DNA of 64,000 nt. Origin: Chondrosia reniformis. Lineage: Eukaryota > Porifera > Demospongiae > Chondrillida > Chondrillidae. The notes beneath the pieces are model-generated. The model was not told the DNA's origin, ran no database searches, and saw nothing but the letters and a program-made list of their open reading frames with translations. Where the stretch lies: the NCBI GenBank assembly GCA_947172415.1, contig OX359195.1, positions 5,245,501 to 5,309,500 on the forward strand, written 5' to 3'. Position 1 is the first letter of the stretch; each line of letters begins with the position of its first letter. This document shows, one piece after another, positions 55,687 to 64,000 of this stretch. Both the position numbers and the translations under genes were made by a program.

Positions 55687-58600
55687 AATGTAGTGTTTGG
55701 AACGTAAGTGGTTTAGGCAATAAATTAGGTAACAATTTAATAGCTAATATTATGTTTCACCTAGATTTAGATATTCTTTGTGTTTGTGAAACTTTCTTAA
55801 GGAACAATGATTGTCCTCCTTCTAACCATAATTATATTTGGTTTGGCTCTAATAGGAAACTGTTATCAAAGAAAGCCACCAGAGGCTCTGGTGGTGTTGG
55901 GGTCTTTATTAATCAATCACTATTGAGGTCATTTAATGTTAATGTTCTAGATAATTCAGTAGATGATATTCTCTGGCTCAGCTTCACTAGTATCACACAA
56001 ATGTTTGTTGACTTTGTCCTGTGTGTTGGCTACCTCCCGCCAGTAGGCTCTAGTAGAGGTGACACATCAGTAGAATTTTTTGATACTCTTATATCCCAGA
56101 CCTACAAATTTCAAGATTTTGGTAACTTCTTTATCTGTGGTGACTTTAATGCCCGATGTGGCACTCTTAAGGACCCCCTAGAAGATGTATTCCCTAGACA
56201 AATTCTCGATAGAACAGTGAAATCACATGGTGTAAAGCTCATGGAATTCCTCAATAGTTGTGACATGTGCTTACTAAATGGAAGAACCCACTCCAATAAT
56301 CAAGGTAACTACAATGACTTTACTTCTATCTCCCCAAAAGGCTCTGCTGTAGTAGACTACTGTCTGTTGCCCTCCGAGTTTGTTGATAGATATAAAAACC
56401 TTTCTATTATCACTATGACAGAGTTATTGGCCCTCCTGTCTCACCTAGATACACTACAGAAACTGTCAGACCACTCTATTCTCACATGGGATCTTGTTGT
56501 TAACAATGAAAATTCTGCAATTCATGCAACTCTGTCCCAACTCACAATCTCACACCCCTTTAATATGTAAACCTTCAATCCCTTCACCCCCCTCTCCTAT
56601 CGCAGATACTCCCACTGATTCTCAATCTCTAAATCAAATCTTGACACTAATAGAAAGCCTCCAGGACCCTTCTATAGTTACATACCCCTCCCTAGAAGCC
56701 AATTACAGTACATTTCTCAGTACTATTATCCCCCCTGCCCCCCGCACTACTTCAGTTTTACATAAATCTTCCTCCAGTTACATTAGATCCTCTAAAAAAC
56801 CCTGGTGGAGTAGCTCCCTTACTGCAGCTAGGAAAACCCTTAAAAGTACACAGAGGAGATGGTTAAAAAATAAATCATATCAGAACCTGTTTATAAAGTA
56901 CAAGGTTGCCCAAAGACATTTTGATAAGTTAGTCAGAAATTCTAAACGATCTCTAATTAGGAAGAAACGAGAGAATCTATTAAGAATGCTGTCCAAAAAC
57001 CAAAGGAAGTTTTGGAAAACCTTTGACAGAATCTCAGTAGCTAGTGAAAGGGCACAAAAAAGAGGCATACCTAGACAAGTTAGACTGCATAATGGTAATC
57101 TAAGTAATGATCCTAGGGTTGTTAAAGATTCTTGGTTGTCTTTCTTCAAAAGTATTTATGCAGGAACAACTGACTGTAGTAACCCAGCAGGTAACCCTTT
57201 GGTCTCCCAAATAACACCTGACTATGATGTAAACCACATTAACACTGATCATGACCCCAGTAATGAGTTACCTAACCCTCTAATGCCCCCAGAGGAATTA
57301 GATGTGACTATTACCCCTGAGGAGATTGATTTAGCTATTAGCCTATTAGGAGAAAACAAATCCCCCGGATTAGATGGAATTACTACCTCAATTCTTAAAA
57401 ATGAAATGGTCAAGAGATACCTACTCGTGCTTTATAACTATTGCTTTGACTCTGGACTAATTCCTTCCTCTTGGGATAACACCTTAATATGCCCTATCCC
57501 TAAAAATAACAATGACCCCTACTCCCCTGAAAATTACAGAGGCATTGCCATACAATCAATCATCCTAAAGGTTTTCTGCCACATACTTAACAAAAGACTG
57601 AGTTCGTACTTAGAAATTAACGATTTACTTGTTGAGGAACAGTATGGATTTAGAAAACAAAGAAGCTGTGCCGACCATCTTTTCTCTTTAAGTAGTGTAA
57701 CTGAAGCTAGAATGAAAATGAAATTAGACACCTTTGTCTGCTTTATTGACTTTAGGAAAGCCTTCGACTCTATCCCTAGAAATCATCTCTGGGTTAAACT
57801 GCAGAGGATTGGTGTAAGAGGCAAATTACTTAAGGTTATTCAAAGTATGTACTCTAATGTCCACTACACAATAAAGCTTAACGATACCTTTACAGAATAC
57901 TTTAAGGTAGATCAGGGTGTAAAACAAGGATGCCCCCTCTCCCCTACACTTTTCAATATTTACATTAATGACTTAGCCATAGACCTCAAAAAGTGCCAGC
58001 TTGGCCTAAATATATATAATGATAAATTAAGTTGCCTTCTCTATGCAGATGATATTGCAACCTGTGCCGAATCAGTAAATGATTTACAATGTCTACTAGA
58101 TATACTTCATGTTTGGTGTGCTAAATGGCAACTCCAAATTAACACCAATAAGACTAAGGTGATTCATTTCCGCCCGACTCAACACAAACTATCACAGTTC
58201 AAATTTCATATAGGCTCCTCTCACATAGAATACACCAAAGATTATAATTACTTAGGTTTATCACTAAATGAACATTTAACCTGGAGCAATTCCATTGCAT
58301 TAATATCCAAGAAAGCCTCCAAAGCTGCCAACCTCTTAACAGCTAAATCTAGAGCGTATGGTAACTTCCATTATAATGTCTTTAGTCATCTATACCGAAC
58401 ACTAGTCCTAAGTATAATTAGTTATAGCTCACATGTCTGGGGTGCAAAAGAATATCAGGCCCTTGAATTGGTACAAAACAATGTCATGAGATCATTTTTA
58501 GGCCTTGGTAAGACTGCTGCTCTTGTCGGACTCATGGGTGAACTAAACTGGAAGCCATTACACTGGCATACTAAATTTACCACCATTAAATTCTGGCATC

Positions 58601-59288
58601 ACCTTCGTGATCTCCCTATTAAATGCATGCCCAAGAAGGTATTATTGTTTTTAGCCAAACTTAACCTCAAAGATACATGGTATAGCAATGTTATGGATGT
58701 AATCTCTAAATTAATTACCCCCAATGATGCTCCTTATCCTGCTATTTCTAACCCCAGTAATTTCATGAACACCATCATGTATGATAGATCAGTTATACAA
58801 TGCAACTTATAAATAAATTAGCCTTACAAGATTGGACCTTAAGACTAGACACTATAGACAAAAATAGTAGATCTGGGGGCAGGTTAGCTGACTACAGGCT
58901 CATTAAGAGAACGCCCTCAACTGATGACTATATAAGGACTGGTAATTTTGATAAAAGGAGAGTCCTGGCAGCCCTGAGGTGTGGGTGCCTCCCTCTCGAA
59001 ATTGAGAAGGGCAGATTGAGACACCCTAAGGTTGATCTGGAGAGCAGGATTTGCCAGCTGTGTAACTGTGGTGCAATAGAGGACTCCACTCATTTTATTA
59101 CAACCTGTCCAGCTTTCAATCATATAAGATGTAATCTTTTTGCTGAATGCTCACTTTTATCCCCTAACTTCTACTCTTACCCAAGTATCCAAAAAAAACA
59201 CTTCATCCTAACATACCCAAATCAAAAGATCTCAAATTATATTTACAGTATGTACATTCATCGTAAATCTCTCACTCATTCCCACTAA
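55461..59288 (+). pseudogene. LINE ORF2 (endonuclease-reverse transcriptase), two frameshifts
   Basis: Three consecutive pieces. 55461-56570 is an APE-like endonuclease with ILCVCETFL, GSGGVGVF, FICGDFNARCG, DYCLLP and LSDHSILTW. 56494-58812 is a reverse transcriptase with NKSPGLDGITTS, NYRGIAIQS, EEQYGFRKQRSCADH, CFIDFRKAFDSIPR, GVKQGCPLSPTLFNIYINDL and the catalytic LLYADDIA. 58800-59288 is the C-terminal part with the zinc knuckle CQLCNCGAIEDSTHFITTC. Each join needs a one-base shift, near 56490-56570 and near 58790-58812. All catalytic motifs are otherwise present, so inactivation is recent or these are sequencing errors. Confidence 0.88.
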
Positions 59289-59490
59289 TTTTTGTTCCAT
59301 AAAGGTTTTGTAATACATACACTCTCCCTGCATGGCCCTGGAAATGTATACCCCCTGCTAGTGACTTGTAAACCCACCATGGGTTGGGCTATTTCTGACT
59401 GATCTTTTTTTCAGAATAGCATGTCACATTAATAAAAATCATTATTATTATTATTATTATACTCGATTGCTTCTTATATCGATATTCAGG

Positions 59491-59661
59491 ATGGCTCATC
59501 TAGTGTCTGGTTGGTTTTGCTTTAACGCTGACGACTTTATAGAATGCTCTTGCCCTGACTACTCCAACTGTCCTAAATGTAAGGAGAATTGTCCACTCCC
59601 CAAGAAGAAACGTCTTAGCGGGCAGGGATTTAAGAAGCCAATGCAGTATATAGCTTCTTAA
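59491..59661 (+). CDS. 56-residue cysteine-rich small ORF (copy 2)
   Basis: Copy of 48121-48291 with one residue changed (MAHLVSGW). It starts about 30 bases after the LINE 3' end, so its original upstream sequence is now 5 kb away, yet the ORF and the right inverted repeat are unchanged. Confidence 0.4.
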   Translation: MAHLVSGWFCFNADDFIECSCPDYSNCPKCKENCPLPKKKRLSGQGFKKPMQYIAS

Positions 59662-59851
59662 ATCCTGTTATATCACGGTTACGAAATTTAAACACAGGCG
59701 GTTGCCCCGGCAACGGAGTATATGGTATCATATATGTAGAAATTTAAAATTAATTGTTTAAGGAAATGCTTTTATAATGGGATGATTAAAATAAGTATGC
59801 ATAAAGTAAGAAAAGTTACAGAACAAAAATTTGAACAAGTAACCTGACTAG

Positions 59852-60180
59852 CTATATATGAATTAGGTGAAAAAATGCGACGATGGATTTATATGTCTTC
59901 ACTTCTTCTGCTTCTACTACTCCCAAATTCTCCTTATAGGCTTCTATATAGTCTCTAAATGTTCTGAAGTACTTCCTAACATCATCAGTTGTAACTGAGT
60001 CAAGTGCTGGTTGCACTGTTCTGCGTAGCTGCTGAAATATGTAGTCACATTGGTTTCTGGCATAAAGTTTAGCTCTGCACCACACTCTTTCAATCGGGAT
60101 GAGTTCACAATGGAACTTGGGTAGAAAGACACCTGTGACCTCTTGTTGCTATAAGATTTTCCACCTTACTCTTTTCAAAT
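59852..60180 (-). pseudogene. DDE transposase C-terminal relic (copy 2)
   Basis: Counterpart of 48482-48826. RRTVQPALDSVTTDDVRKYF and the downstream part are kept, but a two-base deletion near 60125 breaks the frame at the FLPKFH motif. Confidence 0.75.
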
Positions 60181-60491
60181 TTGAAATCGTGCATGTTACT
60201 TAACCCTTTATGCACGAGTGATGCATATTTGCGTCAGATAAATAGGTATCTTCAATAGCGAGTGCCGCATATTTGCGTCAAAGATACCATGGGCATTTTG
60301 TAGTGCGATTTACAGAGCTACATAACACTGCTGCAGCCGAAATGTTGACGATATAAAGACTAAAGACGGTGGTTTATTTGTGTGCCTTATTCTGCTTGCC
60401 ACGCTTCACTTGACAGTTTGGTAAACAATTTGTTTGAGGTTACGACGCTTCTCCAATGTTCTAGGGCTTTGAAAAGATTACATAAAGAAAT

Positions 60492-60981
60492 ACCGTTACA
60501 AAAGGATAACCAGGGCTCTTCCTGACCGACTTTGATTCCGTATACATATATAGATAGTCAGAGAAAGCTTCTTAACCGAAGGAACTTAGAAAACATAGCC
60601 ATGATTACCTATATAAGACTCCCCAGAAAGGCTCAAGCACATGCTTGTTTGACATCTACGTGGTGTGAGGCAGCTCTTACATACCTATAGCTATATAGTT
60701 ATATAATTTTGATATGTGAGCACAGGGTTCTTGTGCAACAGGGCTAAAATGGCTGGCAAAGTACTTAACTTTAAAACAAAGTCCATGTGAGTAATTTTGC
60801 ATGTAGCTAGGCACTTGGCTTAATTGAAAGGAAAGGTAATTATGCCCTCGTATATGTTATATTTATCACATGTTTAAAAGCATACAAAGTTGCACATTCA
60901 AGCCAGATACTCAAACTTTTTCTTACTACATCTAAAATTAAATAAACACACTCTTAAACTACAGAAAGTCTGCAAAAATAC
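60492..60981. other. Unique stretch, possible 5' end of an unseen gene
   Basis: After the duplication edge the sequence is unique. A CTATATAAGACTCCCC motif at about 60611 looks like a TATA box, and about 140 bases on an ATG at 60750 opens MAGKVLNFKTKS, followed by a donor-like GTGAGT. No downstream exon was recognised. It could be the first exon of a plus-strand gene or chance. Confidence 0.25.
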
Positions 60982-63900
60982 TTAATGATTGGATTGTGCA
61001 CATGCTCGTTTGGCCATCTGCAAAGCTCCCTCTTTAGTTTTGTTGCCTCCAATGAATCCTGTAGCATGTACGAATATGCAGTTGGGTATACCTGACTTCA
61101 CACTCAACTCTTCATCTCTCAATCCCCTCCATTCTTCAGGCAAAGATAACCTGCATGTACACATACATACATGTACATGCATAGCCCATATAACCTAAAT
61201 ATATTTTGACTTAATAACACTTTACATTCTGGTGTCTTTGTATTTGTGTATAAAAATCCTACATTTACAGTAAGAGAGCACTAAGGAGTTAAGGAACATC
61301 CAGAGAGACTTTCAGGGTCACTGATGAAGGGTGGTATTCCCAGAATCTGTATGATCCAGTGGAGCAGAAGAATAAAGAGAAAAATCTTGTATCCTCTCCC
61401 ATTTCCCTATAGGCCTTAATTGTAAAATGGATGCTATGTAGGACATTTGGGTTTAGATTATTAATGCATAGGCCCAGTGGAGAAGAAGAAGAAAGAAAAG
61501 AAAAAGTCTCCAGGACCTGTATCTTCGTCCAAAGCCCTCTCTGGGTTTAGTTCCCTATAGGCTTTTTTACAGAGTAGGCATATAGCATGTAGGAAAATGG
61601 TGCATTAGATTTTTCATAAGCTACATGTAAATTATAAGGTTCTAAAACCCACAAAGATCACCTGACCAGAAAAGCAGGTAGTTCACGTTTTAAAGCCAAA
61701 TCTTAAAGCTTTGAATATTATCATTGCTATGACTATGACTATGGAAGGGTCAGATGATAGACCTACCTGTTCTCAAACGAGCCTGGTCTCACAGGCACTG
61801 CCTGCACCCTCCATGTTTCGTTGCTTTTATCTTCATAAAGGACATACTTGGTTGACCCAAAGGAATCACTGTCCACTTCAAGCTTAAAGAGGTGGTCCTG
61901 CCATGGACACACAGTCTCCAATATGATAATATTCCCTGATTTGTCTACCTACATATGTACATAATGTATAATATAATGTGATACTAAGGGTATAGGGTAT
62001 TTCAACTTAATGAAGCAGTGGGTTTGTATATACAAATATAAGCTCAGTATATAAGCAAGATACATATCTTTATCGTAAAAGCATAGAAGCCCGCCACTGC
62101 TACGATAAAATGATAATAAAATGGGATCTCTTCTGTACAAACTGGACGCTCTTCTCCGCAGCATTGAATTTTCGTAAATGAAATACTTCAGGTCACTTCC
62201 CAAGTGATACTACATAATCCGTGAGAGTTAGACTGCATTTCGTCCAGAAACGACGGAGTAATGCGGTAACAAACAAACACACAAACTCTACTGAATTATA
62301 TATATAGATTATCACACCATGCCATCAAGATCCTACAAATGATTGCCCCACAGCATACTGTTAGCTTATTATCCAGTGCCTGTTCTATTAGACTTCTAGC
62401 AGGCAGCCAAGTGGAGTAATAACCTCTAACAGTCTCACAGAATTCACTGCCAACCAGTTCCATTGCAGCTGCAAATCTATCCTATCAACAGAGTTCAAAC
62501 AAAAACAGTTAATGTAAAGATCGTTGAATGTTGATTGTTGATTGACCCTTCCCAACTTGTCATAGTACCAGGGTTTCTTTAGAAATATCACAGGGGTGGG
62601 AGGCAAATACTAAATATATATAATTTTGAGGGGTCAACCAATTCAAATATTGTTTGCTATAAAAATTTCTGGCGGCAAGGTATTTCAAGTTTATCACACC
62701 AATGCAATATGCATATGGGAAATATAAAATATGTAATCAACAATAGTACTGGTATCCAACAATAGTACTGGTATCCAACAATAGTACTGGTATCCAACAA
62801 TAGTACTGGTATCCAACAAGACCGTGTGTATAACTTATGTACGTACTTATGACCCAGTGGAGAAGAAGATGAAAGAATGACCCAGTGGAGAAGAAGATGA
62901 AAGAATGACCCAGTGGAGAAGAAGATGAAAGAATGACCCAGTGGAGAAGAAGATGAAAGAAGGGAAAAGAAGGAAGAAAAGACTCCTGTATCTTCATCCA
63001 AAGCTTCAGGTTTAGTTCCCTATAGGCTCTTTTACAGAATAGGCATAGCATGTAGGAAAATGGTATCTTAGATTTTTCTTATGTGTTACTTACATCTTCA
63101 TTAACCTCTTCCTCGTTCCACTTTGGGTTTAACCTACCAACCCTATGAGACACAGTAGTGGTAATGGAGTACCTCTGGTCTCCATCAAAAGCATTGATAC
63201 CATTGTCAATACCATCAATCTCTTCAATAAGTGAACCATACACCTATATACACACAAAGGGAAAGTGGCAGATTATAAATTAACATGCAAAATAATATGT
63301 ACGTATATAAGATAAAGGGTGGAATTCCCAGAAACAGCTGTCTGGCCCAGTGGAGCACAATAAGAAAGAAAAGACTCCTGTATCTTCGTCCAAAGCTCTC
63401 TCCAGGTTTACTTCCCTATATAGGCTTTTTAATTTACTACAGAGTAGCATGTAGGAAAATGGTGTATGAGATTAATATTATATTTTTACAAGAAATACTA
63501 AACATATACGTACATTCCTACAAATACCATTTACCTATATATACATAAGGTTTAAGTTTCAAAAGCATCAACCATTTTCTTTTTTCACTGGGTCATTTAT
63601 ACAAAATTCACTAGACCTGTCTTTACATACTAGGTAAGAAATTCAAGGTTGATTTGCATAGACAGACCCTTAGTATTTATGTAGACACTAGTGTTTGACT
63701 TTTCTGTTTTGAAAATTACCAGGCTCATTAATAGTAGTAGCAGCAGCGATGCTTGAGTACTATCTATTGTCATTATTTAGAATTTACTTAGCCAGTATAC
63801 AGCTACCACTTTAAACAGTTGCCATGACAACTACTTAAACCTCTCAGCTGCAAAAGGAATGTTGCCATGACAACCATACATACCTGATCATAAATGAGGT

Positions 63901-64000
63901 TGACTGTATTCTCATTGACTTCTGGTCCGAGTACATCAGCTACCACTCTTTGTCCAAAGTGATAGTATACTAAGCCAGCACTACTCAGTTTAGTCCTCCA
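60982..64000 (-). CDS. MYG1: MYG1 exonuclease, C-terminal part
   Basis: Five exons, 5' to 3': from beyond 64000 to 63884, 63243-63094, 62481-62359, 61948-61767 and 61150-60982, with GT-AG borders. Order and content match animal MYG1 (UPF0160 family, a DHH-like 3'-5' RNA exonuclease of nucleolus and mitochondria): WRTKLSSAGLVYYHFGQRVV, EEIDGIDNGINAFDGDQRYS, ITTTVSHRVGRLNPKW, FCETVRGYYSTWLPARSLIE, CPWQDHLFKLE, LSLPEEWRGLRDEELSVKSG, IPNCIFVHATGFIGG and KTKEGALQMAKRA, with a stop soon after as in the family. The N-terminal catalytic motifs are outside the window. Copies of the R1 repeat lie in three of the introns. Confidence 0.94.
61297..61620. repeat. R1 dispersed repeats, two partial copies in a row
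   Basis: 61297-61430 has GGTCACTGATGAAGGGTGG to CCTATAGGC; 61468-61620 restarts at GCCCAGTGGAGAAGAAG and runs to the AGCATGTAGGAAAATGG end. In a MYG1 intron. Confidence 0.8.
62738..62820. repeat. 19-base tandem repeat, four units
   Basis: Four units of CAACAATAGTACTGGTATC in direct succession just upstream of an R1 copy, in a MYG1 intron. Confidence 0.95.
62847..63085. repeat. R1 copy with 28-base internal tandem repeat
   Basis: TGACCCAGTGGAGAAGAAGA followed by TGAAAGAA is repeated four times (62847 to about 62960); then the R1 body continues to AGCATGTAGGAAAATGG. The repeat unit is itself an R1 segment, so the array grew inside the element. Confidence 0.9.
63311..63472. repeat. R1 dispersed repeat copy
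   Basis: Starts AGATAAAGGGTGGAATTCCC, lacks most of the purine-rich part and ends TAGCATGTAGGAAAATGG. In the MYG1 intron between the first two visible exons. Confidence 0.8.

Larger units (their letters stand above)
54479..59459 (+). mobile_element. Nearly full-length LINE with PHD-finger ORF1
   Basis: A non-LTR retrotransposon of about 4.98 kb: a 5' UTR of about 100 bases, ORF1 (54583-55686), an endonuclease/reverse transcriptase ORF2 broken by two frameshifts, a 3' UTR, and an ATT microsatellite 3' end. Copy 1 of the duplication gives the empty site (GATATATACTCCGTTGC), so the borders are firm; TATAC on both sides is a likely 5-base target duplication. The endonuclease is of APE type and the C terminus has a zinc knuckle, as in the CR1/L2/Jockey group; the exact clade is not certain. 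Confidence 0.93.
49831..60491. repeat. Segmental tandem duplication, copy 2 (LINE-interrupted)
   Basis: Same content and orientation as 43127-49125. It is longer because a LINE of about 5 kb (54479-59459) sits within the 14-base inverted-repeat element. Copy 2 lacks the 340-base stretch 45173-45512 of copy 1, replaced by extra ATTCAAT units at about 51871-51903. Confidence 0.95.

Overview
The window looks like metazoan DNA, most probably from a demosponge close to Amphimedon. The reasons are AT-rich sequence, compact GT-AG introns mostly of 60 to 1000 bases, many TACG/TATG-rich simple repeats, short secreted collagen-like proteins and a sponge-style TKL kinase. Species assignment is inference; the gene identities come from conserved motifs read by eye.

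Left part (1-10.6 kb). A partial copy of the 3' end of NCAPD3 (about 334-1492) precedes transposon remnants and then a plus-strand gene (5012-8205). Three exons of that gene join in frame to give a protein kinase domain followed by an ARM-repeat domain of the type found in the tumour suppressor APC. I do not know this architecture from any described protein, and it is the most interesting single item. An eight-unit, 129-base satellite (8839-9900) follows.

Middle part (10.6-41.1 kb). A minus-strand gene of about 27.7 kb encodes the condensin II subunit CAP-D3 (NCAPD3), for which I could place 36 exons. All its introns are below about 1 kb except one of 11.2 kb (17897-29145). That intron holds a nested cluster of four secreted proteins sharing a cysteine-rich C-terminal domain: three collagen-like genes (plus strand) and one acidic, collagen-free paralogue (minus strand). 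NCAPD3 is divergent from an MFS sugar transporter gene (38448-41126) across only 98 bases.

Right part (41.1-60.5 kb) is mobile and duplicated. It contains a large foldback element, hairpin MITEs, and a tandem segmental duplication of about 6 kb (copy 1 43127-49125; copy 2 49831-60491). Each copy carries a possible small gene, a LINE relic, an intact type II membrane glycosyltransferase-like gene, a palindrome, a tiny cysteine-rich ORF between inverted repeats and a DDE transposase relic. Copy 2 is interrupted by a nearly complete 5-kb LINE whose ORF1 begins with a PHD finger. Between the copies lies an array of small hairpins whose two arms sometimes change together.

Right edge (60.98-64 kb). 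The C-terminal five exons of MYG1, a DHH-like exonuclease, lie on the minus strand; its 5' end is outside the window. A dispersed repeat family of about 250 bases recurs in the introns of NCAPD3, the transporter and MYG1.
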